Below, one piece after another: positions 23,899-34,219 of a stretch of 64,000 bases of DNA. The stretch spans positions 15,023,001 through 15,087,000 of the forward strand of contig NC_065874.1 in the NCBI RefSeq assembly GCF_933775445.1, written 5' to 3'. Source of the stretch: Argentina anserina (taxonomy: Eukaryota; Streptophyta; Magnoliopsida; Rosales; Rosaceae). The notes beneath the pieces were generated by a model. That model saw only the letters and a program-made list of their open reading frames with translations. It was not told where the DNA came from and did no database searches. The number at the start of each line of letters is the position of its first letter. Positions within the stretch are counted from its first letter, which is position 1. The position numbers and the translations under genes were made by a program.

Positions 23899-26197
23899 TG
23901 TCACACCCCCAAATTTAAGACCACTATTATATGGAAATATGGTTCCCGAATTAGAAGTGTGATCTTAAAACCAATAAAATTTCCCCAATAAAACTGATAG
24001 AAATATATGTCTGAATAGTATTTTTATTAGGAAACAAAATCAGAGTTATTTTACAATACAGCGGATTTAGAACTACTGAAATTTAGCGAAGATACATGAG
24101 TCTCGCATTTATTGTCTTGAAATAATAATTGAAGAAAAACCATCATTTTATTAGTAGATTCATCTCATTCCCCAAGCATCTACTCATTACCTGAAAATAA
24201 AATTGTGTAGCATCATAAGTAACACATATCTAGTAAGTACATAATATATTCTTATAATAATTTGGCTAATGAGAAATTCAAATATGAATAACCAAGTAAA
24301 ATGTATCAAGAACCAGATGTATTTGGTCAAACGAATTCTTACTTATGTATATAGATATACATATCAACATCAATATATTCAATCAATTGTGTGAATTTTC
24401 AAGAAAACTGGTAATTAATCACAAAGTCACATGTTAGGGTTCACGTTTACCTAAAACACGGATAAACCTCAGCATACCGAGGCCAATACCAAAGTATATG
24501 TACTAAAGGTCAATTCTTCTATGAGTATAATAGTGCACTATCTGTAGGGAGTATGGTCCAAGACTAACTCACAAAGCACAATACAATTTTACCAGTAATT
24601 CACTTAAGCACGGGGTAGTACTAATCACCCGGCTTCACACTTCCAACTCAATAATGTCAATAGAATATCACAAATTTTAGTAATCAAGACAATATTTAAA
24701 TAAAAAATAATAATCTTACACCAAGATATAAATACTTATCAATAACTTAATGTATGCATGAAATGAACAGGTTAATAAACTTGAAAGTAAATGTGCAAAT
24801 AAAATTAATGTACTTTAAATCAAAAGTAATTAGATAATGTTAGTTAGTAGTCAAAGGATTAGTAGTCATTTCTCTCATAATAAGGAAAGATTCTGTCCAA
24901 AGTAGCAATTGTCATTCAAATAATACTGTCAAAGTCCGTCAACTTTCCGTATCGATAACTCAATCAATAAACGTCCAAATTAGGCAAGTGAGGAGTCTAT
25001 GTTCAAGAATTTTTCGTAAGGAATCCAATATGATAAGTCATATAATCCAGTTCAAAGTCATTGAGTCCAAAAAAGTTCAAACACAGTAGCAGTGCAGAAA
25101 CCGATCATCAAGTTATCATATTCGATGTCTACATATTCTACTTGTAACAAATTTTTTATCATTTCTTCTGAAAACTTTTCATATTAAAAGTAGAGGTCTT
25201 ATACTTTAATTTGATATAAAGTTTGTGGAAATTGTTAAGAAATGAGTGAGATATGAGTTTTTAAAGTCGTGAGTGCTACAAGAGATTTTCAGTGAGTTTA
25301 TTAACTCTAACTTTGATTAGTCATAACTTCTCTATTTCTAAACATTTTTGAGTGATTCAAAAGTCTAAATTGAAGCAGTTTTCATTAGGAATTTAATGCT
25401 ATTGTTACCTTGGATAAACTTAGATATTATAAAATACGAAAATATAGCTCTTACCAAAACATGGTCTTTTCCATTTTATCCTTAGTTATGCACTTTGATA
25501 AATCTTAAAAGACAAAAGATTATAAGGATGTAAGATGTACTTACTTTAAAGTTTCAGGGATGAAATAAAGGTTTTGATATGGATCTAAAGTTGGATTATT
25601 TTAGTAAAGAATAAACTTGTTTAAGAGAGAAAGAGTGAATGCTAGAATTTTAGGTTGAGAAACATTGGATGGTTGAGTTTTCTATCAACTAAGGAAACTC
25701 TAGACTTGCATGATTTCTGATTTTTGAAGTGTGAATAAAATTTGAGGTAGCTCACAAGTATAAATAGGCCAAGAAGTAACACAAAAAATTCAATTCTCAC
25801 ATACCATTCTCAATAATTAATATTGAGTGATGGTCTAGCTAGTTAGTGGGGTTGTTGAAAGAAAAAAGAAAAAAAACAAATAGTGTGATGGAACACAAAA
25901 ATTCAATTCTCACATACTCTTCTCAATAATTAATATTGAATGATGGTCTAGCTAGTTAGTGTAGTTGTTGACAAAGAAAAAAATATATAGTGTGATAGGG
26001 TAAAACATAAAAATAAATCAGCTAACGTACTCAAATTGTGGTCGAATACTTACAAAAAGAAAATTTCTATGTTTGAAAGTATGAACCTTAGCATCATTGG
26101 TTTCTAAAGAGAAATATTAGAAGAAAAATAGAATTAATTCTAAATTAATACAACCTTAGAGTACTAAATAGTCAATACTAAATTTCGGGGTATTACA
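23899..26197 (-). mobile_element. Long LTR-like element E4 (2299 bp) with perfect target duplication
   Basis: It starts TGTCACACCCCCAAATTT and ends AAATTTCGGGGTATTACA. CTCTG is duplicated exactly at 23894-23898 and 26198-26202. Its right end, reverse-complemented, starts TGTAATACCCCGAAATTT like E2, so I place it on minus. It has no coding domains. It includes two near-identical copies of a segment starting TTCAATTCTCACATAC (about 25790-25860 and 25904-25970). It interrupts the pBRP-like pseudogene. Confidence 0.85.
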
Positions 26198-26305
26198 CTC
26201 TGTACATCTGCGGCTTCACCTCGTCAACCGTCGTGGTTGATAATTTTAGGGCGTATATGCAGATCATAGATGTGGCTTCGATTCTGGGATTGGATTATGA
26301 TATTT

Positions 26306-26782
26306 TTTTTTGTTACAAACGGGGCTTAAAAAACCCAAACAAAAAGGAAAAAGAAACTAACTAGAAGAACAAACTCTCCTAGCTCTTGTGACAGCAACAA
26401 GATCATCAATGAAGCATTGGGCAGCATGAACAAGGGGGACTCTCAAAGGTGACCAACCCTTTGTCATGGTTAATACTCATTCTAGCCATAGTATCAACAG
26501 TCATGTTGGCTTCTCTAAAAATATGGACCAAAGAAACAAACTCCATGGAATTCATGAAATTTTTGCAGCCCTGCAACAATGATCCAAGAGGATGCAAGGA
26601 GAACTCATTTTTCTGCACAAGCTGCACAAGAATTGCAGAGTCTGACTCTATTTCCAATCTGTTGATATGCAAACTTGAGGCAATTTTGAGACCAAAAAAT
26701 AAACCCCAGGCCTCAGCATCTAAAATTTCACCAATGCCAAGGTTAATTTGAAAACCAATGGTCCAGTTACCAAAATGACTGC
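26306..26782 (-). mobile_element. 5'-truncated LINE fragment with RNase H domain
   Basis: The minus strand encodes the RNase H-type C-terminus of a plant LINE: NWTIGFQINLGIG, ILDAEAWGLFFGLKIA, LEIESDS and LVHIFREANMTVDTMARM. It contains the conserved Asp/Glu positions of this fold. The left edge starts with poly-T, that is, a poly-A tail on minus. The 8-bp sequence TGATATTT is duplicated at 26298-26305 and 26783-26790, as left by target-primed reverse transcription. It is only the 3' 477 bp of a LINE and lies in the pBRP-like pseudogene. Confidence 0.85.
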
Positions 26783-27260
26783 TGATATTTCAGACCACGT
26801 GTTTCAGTTATTTAGTGATTGTTGCTCCACTACTTGCTTGAGAAATTGCAGCGTTTAAGCCCAAGCTACTGCTGCTTTGGTCATAAGGGAGGCCCAAGAG
26901 TCCATAACCCTTTAGGTAACTTGATTCTCTTCTTTATTTTTCAGTTATTGTAATTATTGAAGTGATAACTATGTCTGGAATTGTAATTGAGGTTCAATGT
27001 GCTATTGTCTTTGTTATTGATTGTGTTGTTATGGATGAATTGCGATTTGTGGTTGCTGGTTAGTGATGAATTGGCGGTTTGAATTTGTAATGTAGGATAT
27101 TTCAATTGCGTCTAATGTAGCGCAGAAGGAGATTAGTAAGTACATCAAGATACTTGGAGAAACTTTTCAGCTAAGTCAGCCTATTAACAATAATTCCAGA
27201 TCGGTTCATATGCGGCAGTTCTACACTCCTCCACCTCAATACGTCTACTCAAGTACTTAT

Positions 27261-28650
27261 GTTTTTGTTGATGATTTGGTATTTGAACTATTGGCTGGTT
27301 ATACATTACTTGAGTTGAGGCTTCTGGCATGAGGCTAGATGTTATTTGGTTAGATGGTTGTTGAAGGAAAGATATATGACATTGATTACGAGTTTCTATA
27401 TATTTTGCAGACTTAATGAGTATTTTGGGAACTTTTTTTTCGCAAAGTAAAACTATAATTACAATTGCTCAGGCATATTGTTTGCTATATTCTAATCATG
27501 ATCTGTTACTTCATCTTATTGAAACCAAAATTTAAGTGCAGTTTCTCTTGGTTAAGAAAGAAAGCACAATCTTTAAAAACAATTCAGATACTAGTTTATA
27601 AACCACCTTGAGGATGTGTTTGATGAGTCTCTTATTGCCTTATTGTCTTTACTGATATACGCCATCTTTCAATGTATTGGATGAGATTTTAGTCTCCACT
27701 TATTGAAGTAGCCTCCAGAATCACTGCATCGGAATCAAAGTCCATTAATAGTAAAAGCTAGTGTATAATTACAATTGCTTCATGTTTCATTAGATTTTTT
27801 TTTTGTAAATTTCAAGTTAGTTCTAAGGCTGCATAACCATTCTTCAACAGGCCAGATAAATAATATGTCTGAGGAAGTTCAGAAACAAAAGGAGCCCAAG
27901 AAAACTTTACAAATGAGGTGTTGGGATATTGTTGTGAAGCTGGAAAAGTTGCAGCACCAATCCAAAGGCACAGTTTCAATCATGATCTTCTAGCCATGAG
28001 GTGATCTTCTAGTTTATCTTTACTTTTCTAATTTTTTAGTATGATAATTTATGGTTTAAAGTGGCAGGTTGCTAGCTAATTGAAATCATATAGCTTGGAA
28101 GTTGGGGGGTTTATAATTATAACTGCAAATTCTATGTCTTCTATGGACTGACTTATCTGTACTGCAAAGTAAAAATTTGTATTTCCTCTTTAAAATTTTA
28201 TATCTTCTCTTTTGCAGGTTTACCCCTAATTTTGTATGGAGCTTGCACGTGCAGAACATGTCATTAACAAAGCTCCAGTCACTACAAGGAAGAAGTCATT
28301 AGCCCAGCTCTTTTATATACTTAGTTAATTATGCTTAGACGATGTTGCAACTGCTTTGGCACTATATTTTTTTTTATAGTATTCTAGGTGAAGTCAAGTT
28401 TCTTAATGTGTTGATCATGCTTCTTTAGAACAGTTACAAATGTATTTTGCAATGACAGAGCTGATGTTGGTTTTTATATTTATATGAATGAGCAAATTAG
28501 ATTCTGGCCTTCTAAAATGTGTGATTTTAAAATTTGTGTTTTATGAAACAAGTTGAGACAATAAATATGCGTTGTCTGAAATTGCATAGCATAACCACAC
28601 CAAAATGTGTGGTATAGACTGCAAAGAAACGATACAAAATCTTGTCTTTC
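27261..28650. other. Unassigned sequence after the pBRP-like pseudogene
   Basis: One exon-like patch at 27850-27990 (plus) reads GQINNMSEEVQKQKEPKKTL then QMRCWDIVVKLEKL, preceded by an AG and a pyrimidine tract. I cannot name it. Other parts are AT-rich without clear coding sequence. Confidence 0.35.
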
Positions 28651-28659
28651 TAAATTTAG

Positions 28660-28960
28660 GCAAACATATATATGTTGCTTAAATGCCCAAACAACAACAT
28701 ATATATGTCTTTAACTAGCCCAAAAAAAGATTTCTTATAACCTATGCTCTTATGTCACCTCATATTGAAATTCGTTTATGTCGCCCAATAGCCTATCGTC
28801 GTTATGGATATTAGGCGACACATATTATATGAAATCCGGCGACATAAAAAAAAAGTCTTATGTCACATGATTGAATTTTGATGACACATAATATGTGTCA
28901 TCTGATGCCCATAACAGCGACATGCTACTAAGCGACATATTTGATTTTTAATTAACGACA
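28660..28960. repeat. Second block of ACATATATATGT / GCGACATA repeats
   Basis: Contains ACATATATATGTTGC, ACATATATATGTC, AGGCGACACATATTAT and GATGACACATAATATGTGTC. It resembles the block at 22860-23490. The two blocks bracket the pBRP-like pseudogene and might be subterminal repeats of one DNA transposon. Confidence 0.5.
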
Positions 28961-30530
28961 CAAGAAATATGCGTTTGAAGGCATAAATGGAGAAGACTGA
29001 TTTCAATGAGGCAAAGTGGGACCACATTTTATTGGATAGATTTTATCGCGATCTATATGAAAAAAAAACACTTCAGCTCTCCTGTAGAAAGGACACTTAG
29101 ATCGAATTTGAGACGTACAAATTACAAAATCCAAACAAGAAATTTAAGAAATTGCGCAAACCCGAAAGGATATTGGATTTGTCAGAAATAGATCGTGAGG
29201 TGTATATTGTCCATATTAAGATTTAACTTTGAATCTCTTTGCTCATATATAATTTCCGATCGTCATATATTCCATACGTCCAGAGACTCTAGCTACATAC
29301 AAGCAGCGATTTTAACTTTCTAGTTATTGGCGCCATAAGGGGCACAAGGCCGTTATCAATTTCTTCTTGTCTTTAATGTATATATAGTTCAGTGTACCGA
29401 CCTGCCAAAAGAAAAGAAACGAATTCGAAAGAATGAATTGATATGAAAGTACTTATGCATGCACTATGTTACAAACATAACAGTTCAATAAAAACTTGCA
29501 ACTCGATCAAGTTAGTCACATTCCTCAGTTCCATGACTTCCATTTCATCAGAATTATTATTATTTTTGACGGAGTCATCAATATTAATTTTATGCATGCA
29601 TTCATCCGTTTTAAAAACTAATTATTTAATTAGCAGGAAAATTAAAACATGTATAAAATCAGTCTTCAAAGTAGTCATATTAGTCCTGAAAAGTGACGAC
29701 ATGCATACGTCCTTAAAGTAACTCCTAGTAACTCATAAAAAATTCGGAAATCCGATCAACTCACTTATATTATGGGTAATAAATTACTAACCTCCAATAA
29801 CTCATAATAATAAAATACTTACTCTCAATAATTATGTTACTGACCCCATTAATTATGTTAATACTCTCTGGTAATAAGTTTATTACCATCTAACAATTCA
29901 ATGAAGAGGAAGAGTAGTGTGGACCAACATAAACCATGAAGCTATACAATACTCCATGTAAATATCTCTTCGAAAACTACAAGTTATTTAACAATGGTGT
30001 TCTAAACTTCTACCATTCCTTACCGTATTTCACCGATCCTAACATGTATGTTTTGGTGCAGGGATCTTTACGCCGAGTACATACTACACACCTTAAGGCG
30101 GTAAACATATTTGTATACAGACTATATGCCACCACTTACAATTTCACGCAAAAGCATAGTTTACTAATAATTTACTTTTAACACAAACAAAATAAGCGTT
30201 TGCGAGTATCATAACAAGTACCTATCAATCAATACGAAGTGTCCAGTTCCAAATATGCAATAATCTTAGAGAAAGCATATTACATAATGCACATTTCAAG
30301 CTATCTAATACAGAACTTGTTCCAATACAGAACGATTCACGTCCTCGCTTACATCAGCGGCTACCTAATTGAAACCGATTCAAAATCATAATTATCAAAA
30401 ACCAACGGATTCTGATTCACAATCTCCTAATGAACTTGACCAAAACAAACAGAATCAAAACAGAAGTAGGCAATTAAGCTGAGGCTGACAATGAGATTAA
30501 GCATAAGAACAAAAATGAAGGAGAGGAAAT
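28961..30530. other. Intergenic region, no gene seen
   Basis: AT-rich. Short frames at 29443-29721 and 29936-30181 lack family signatures. No continuation of the ORMDL gene to the right was found here. Confidence 0.5.
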
Positions 30531-30536
30531 TTAGAC

Positions 30537-30713
30537 CAGAAAATGAGCGAGGTGGATGATGGTCCAAGCCATGCTGGGAGAGCAAGAGAAGAGGCAGAGG
30601 ATGATGAGCCAAGAGAAGAAGACGATGAGAATGTAGGTGGTCCAAATGCCAGGGTAGGTGAACCACTCCGTGTTCCGATTCAGATCTGTTGGTCGCGCCG
30701 CCGTGACGTACAT
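30537..30713 (-). pseudogene. ORMDL: Orphan first coding exon of an ORMDL (ORM1-like) gene
   Basis: 59 codons from ATG: PTDLNRNTEWFTYPG, IWTTYILIVFFSWLIIL and SPSMAWTIIHLAHF are the highly conserved N-terminal block and first membrane segments of ORMDL proteins. These are ER proteins that restrain serine palmitoyltransferase in sphingolipid synthesis. The family is about 150-160 residues. The expected next block (starting TYHFFHW) is not found to the left on this strand as far as about 29 kb. A weak donor (GTCTAA) ends the exon. It is a truncated duplicate or a gene cut by rearrangement. A longer frame on the plus strand here is antisense to it. Confidence 0.8.
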
Positions 30714-31250
30714 CTCTTCTTCCGCCGGGGACTGTTTGATTCAGTTTTGATGTGCGGCGGAGATTGGACGAGGAGGAGGAGGAGACCAGAACCCCAAGAA
30801 CCTAGGCATCCTTCAATGCTCAAAAGGCATACCCATATGTCCCAGCAAAACGAAATTGCTCTCGGTTTCGCTCGTACTCGTATTTCGTTGAATTTAGAGT
30901 CTACTGATTGTCCATCTTTGGTATTCTGCAAGTTTGATGCTTGGAGATTCAAAAGTGCACCGCCGAATTCAATCACGCCGGAGATTCGAGATCCGACCAG
31001 AAAATACCATACTAATCTCCTCAATGACGGCGACGACGAATTTGGATCCCGTCAGTGACGGCTGGTTCAGAGAGAGAGTGTGTGTGAGAGTGAGAGAGTG
31101 AGCTACGATCGGGATGCAGACCTCATTGCCTTCGGAGTTTGGATCTCGCCGGCGTCGGGGTTCAGACCTCGTCAGAGTTGGCATGCGGATCTTGGCGACG
31201 TTGCTTAAGGGGAGAGAGAGAGAGAGAGAGGAAAGTGGACAAATTTTTGA
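30714..31250 (-). promoter_or_regulatory. 5' UTR and promoter-like leader of the ORMDL fragment
   Basis: A GC-richer segment upstream of the ORMDL ATG on minus, with a GA run at 31213-31230, which is CT on the transcript strand as is common in plant 5' leaders. No clear TATA is seen. Confidence 0.4.
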
Positions 31251-31611
31251 CTGTTTCTGTTCAAATAGTCAATTACCCTATTTAATTACCTTAGGACATA
31301 TGCACAGAGTAAGGTAAAAACATTAGCTCGGCGTATATAGCAAATTTATGCATGTGTTAAAATATGATATGATCCAGTTCTCTTTTAAACATCAATGATG
31401 TAATTTTTTTTCAAAGTAATTTTTATCTCCATGGGATTCGATCAGGTTGTTTAATTTGCTCTCTATTTTATTCAGAACATTTGTGTAACGTGCCTAACCT
31501 AACTCAATTGATCAAATTCTAAACCCCAACCGATTCAAAAAAAGAAAAGAATAAAGAGCGAAATGCAAAAGGCAAAAACACAAATATATGTGTGTCCTAA
31601 GAAGGTTACAG

Positions 31612-32120
31612 TGTTCTAAATATCGGATATATTTATGATATTTAGAAAATGATATGATATCACCCATATCGGTTGAATATATTGGTTAACAATCAAATAT
31701 CGGTCAAACTCCGATATATCGGTTAAATATCGGTCAAAATTTTATTTAATTTTTTAATTTTTGTTTGATATTTTAATATTCATTTTCTCTCTTTTTTTGA
31801 AAAACTTATTTTTTTTTTATTTTTTCATATATATAATTTTTAAATATATAGGATGAATTTCAAGCCTAAATAATCATTCTTAAATACTTATTTTTATTAT
31901 TAGGTGTCGTTCGTGTATTTTAATTGTCACAAAATCAAGTATTTATTTTCTTTAGTTTATTTAGTACCGTTTTTTAAGTTTATTTGGTATATATTGAAGT
32001 ATAATTTTATAAATTTTATTAAAAATAAGCAAATTCGATAAAACCGATATATATCGATATATCCCCGATATATGTCTGATATATCGTTTTACTCCTCGAC
32101 CAATACGATACCGATAAGCG
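31612..32120. repeat. AT-rich repeat with ATATCGG motifs
   Basis: The motif ATATCGG or CCGATAT recurs many times at both edges of this stretch (31620-31735 and 32040-32120), with poly-T/AT sequence between. It looks like a non-autonomous DNA transposon with subterminal repeats; exact ends are not resolved. Confidence 0.45.
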
Positions 32121-32159
32121 ATATATAGACTATTGGTTTTGGGTCAAACCATGAATACT

Positions 32160-32184
32160 ATATATATATATATATATATATATA
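32160..32184. repeat. (TA)n microsatellite
   Basis: A TA run borders the second MITE copy on its left. A further TA run follows it at 32586-32601. Confidence 0.9.
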
Positions 32185-32188
32185 CATT

Positions 32189-32582
32189 CCCTATCCAGAG
32201 TGAAGCTTCACTCTGAAATTACAGAGTGAAGTTCCAATTTTGACACACTTTTCGGTCAAATTTTTTCACTATAAGCGATTCAATATTTAGGTATGTTATT
32301 CAAGATCATCTCCACAAAGTTTCATCCAATTTGATAATGGTTTGAGCTTTCAAAAGTGAGATTTGCACGAACGGTTCACGTTGAACAATTTTAATTCATT
32401 CATTCATTTAATATAATTTCAATACCTTAGCGATGTCCGAATTGGATGAAATTTTGTAGAGATGATCTTGAATAGAATACCTAAATATTGAATCACTTAT
32501 GGTGAAAAAATTTGACCGAAAAGTGTGCCAAAATTGGAACTTCATTCTGTAATTTCAGAGTGAAGCTTCACTCTGGATAGGG
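32189..32582. mobile_element. Long-TIR MITE, copy 2 (394 bp)
   Basis: The ends CCCTATCCAGAGTGAAGC and its inverse bracket an element that shares nearly its whole sequence with 7587-7929, including GATTCAATATTTAGGTATG and the inverted copy. It is longer because each end carries an extra AGAGTGAAGCTTCACTCTG-type palindrome. It is flanked by TA repeats on both sides. Confidence 0.88.
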
Positions 32583-32601
32583 ACTGTATATATATATATA
32601 T

Positions 32602-33627
32602 ACACACACGTGTGTCCTAATTAATTGATTAATCACCCCTTTTACGGTTCTCATATATTCCAAAATTCAACGTACTAGAAACAAAGAGTCATGATAGCTA
32701 GCGATTAAACAAATTAAACAAATCAATATTCAAGAATCCATATGTTTAAGATGTCTAAAGTGAGATCTCGGTTGATACTGAATTGTTCCAGATGTCTCTT
32801 CACTGTATACTTGAGATATAATTGAGTAATGTCTTGATCTGTATTTTAGCAATATATAAATTCATCAATCTTTGATTACAGGGGTACGTGTCTAGTCGAA
32901 TGTATAAGAAATTACTCCATTTCGGCCATGTGGATCAACAATATTCATAGATGATAGAACCTTAATTCATTACCAACCGTGAGCCCATAATTAACCATGA
33001 ACCTTAATGCACGCTTCTCCGATCTTAATTTTAATTGTTATTTTTGAAAAACTTTCAATTAGTACATGATCGAGTGCCTGCAGCTAGCTTCCACTAGCTA
33101 ATACAATTTTTTTTTAGAAGTCCACTGATACAATTTTGCTTGCTATTAATTTGACATGTACACGTTTTTGTATTCTTGTTAATTATTTTGGTTTATTCCC
33201 TTTCTTCTGGACGGGCGGATTGTGCGACTGAAAATTCTTTGTTTTCTTTCTACTACCGAAGCATAATAAGGCTAGGGCAGAGCGCGCTGAGGTTTTCTTT
33301 ATCTGAGATTCATTATTCAAGTAGCTAGGCCATGTCATGATTGTCATCCCATAATGTGATCGAGGGATCTTCAGGGAAGTCGATCTAGCCTAATTTTTTT
33401 ACTTAATTAAACAATAAAATAGTTCATTAGTTGATGTTGTTGATTATGCATGCATGTCTTGCTGTATTCCAAATGATGAAAGTACCTACTGTACGTAAAC
33501 GTACATTGAGATGATGAAATATGTTCTGAATTAGTTTATAAATTATATTCTCATCATTCTTTGTTTCAATTGCCAAAAGAATTCAAGAATCTGAATTAAA
33601 CGTACAGAAAAGAAAATGAAAAATTGT
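32602..33627. other. Intergenic region downstream of STIG1-like gene 2
   Basis: AT-rich. It should contain the 3' UTR of the minus-strand STIG1-like gene near 33550-33627. No other gene is seen. Confidence 0.5.
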
Positions 33628-34110
33628 TTATGCGTAGTTGCATAGGCCGAATGCACAAAAGCCACCAGCTTCGCACCTATTGTTGCATCCGCCACAGTGA
33701 CTTCTGTTGAAAGATGGATTCACACATTTTCCTTTGCAACAAACCTCACTGTACTTGCATTTCTTCCCACATTTCCCACAGTTAAGCTTGTCCGTTAAAA
33801 CATTAACACACTTCTTCTTGCAGCAATGAGGTCCTGGGCTTCCCCTAGTATAACATATCCCGGGGAATTTGTTACAGGTCAACTGCCCCCTATGCGTTCT
33901 CATCTTTTGCCTGAGAGAGCGGTCATTTATGTTCAAGAATGAGGAGTTTGATTCAGTTTCATTGTCTGAAGAGCCCAGAGAGTCATCGAGAGCGACTTCT
34001 TGATGATCATCTTTATCTTCCTCTACAGTGGGATTTGCTTCAATGTTTATTAGGAGAAGACTAAAGAGGAGAATCAAAATAAGGAAACCATGAGTAATGA
34101 TGAGCTTCAT
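33628..34110 (-). CDS. STIG1: Stigma-specific STIG1-like secreted Cys-rich protein, gene 2
   Basis: 160-residue single-exon protein. Residues 1-25 are a strongly hydrophobic signal peptide, 26-75 an acidic linker, and 79-157 the STIG1 domain. It has 16 cysteines with the same spacing as gene 1 apart from the loop before the first CC pair (9 rather than 11 residues). It ends FGLCNYA. The linkers of the two proteins do not resemble each other, so the pair is an old duplication or two separate family members. A TATA box lies about 105 bases upstream. Expected role: extracellular peptide in pistil or stress signalling. It points toward gene 1, about 12 kb away. Confidence 0.92.
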   Translation of the reverse strand: MKLIITHGFLILILLFSLLLINIEANPTVEEDKDDHQEVALDDSLGSSDNETESNSSFLNINDRSLRQKMRTHRGQLTCNKFPGICYTRGSPGPHCCKKKCVNVLTDKLNCGKCGKKCKYSEVCCKGKCVNPSFNRSHCGGCNNRCEAGGFCAFGLCNYA

Positions 34111-34212
34111 GGTAAAGAACGAGAGAGCTACTGCTAATATGTTATGTGTAATTTTCTGGGAGGGAAGAAGCTATGAGAATGGTTTGATTAAGGGTGACAA
34201 ATGGAGGTCGGT

Positions 34213-34219
34213 TTTTATA
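34213..34219 (-). promoter_or_regulatory. TATA box of STIG1-like gene 2
   Basis: TATAAAA on minus, about 105 bases before the ATG at 34110. Confidence 0.7.

Larger units (their letters stand above)
23735..27260 (+). pseudogene. PBRP: Plant-specific TFIIB-related factor (pBRP-like) pseudogene, split by two insertions
   Basis: pBRP is a plant TFIIB-family factor first found on the plastid envelope. The fragments follow family order: GFITAFLTWSLEPTPLYLYS and HSFSGHLAKLKDVLDLC (to 23898); STVVVDNFRAYMQIIDVASI then LGLDYD (to about 26300); SDHVFQLFSDCC (from about 26788); and VAQKEISKYIKILGE with FQLSQPINNNSRSVHM (27096-27210). A 2299-bp LTR-like element interrupts it at 23899-26197 and a LINE piece at 26306-26782. 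There are also stops (after CLRNCSV) and a frameshift after SVHM. The zinc-ribbon N-terminus and the C-terminal half are not seen. Introns seem to remain (acceptor at 27095), so it is not a processed copy. Family assignment is from memory. Confidence 0.75.

Noticed and set aside
30543..31058. 171-codon plus-strand frame
   Set aside because: Antisense to the ORMDL exon and its leader; composition is acidic/Arg-rich with no motif, while the minus strand matches a conserved family.
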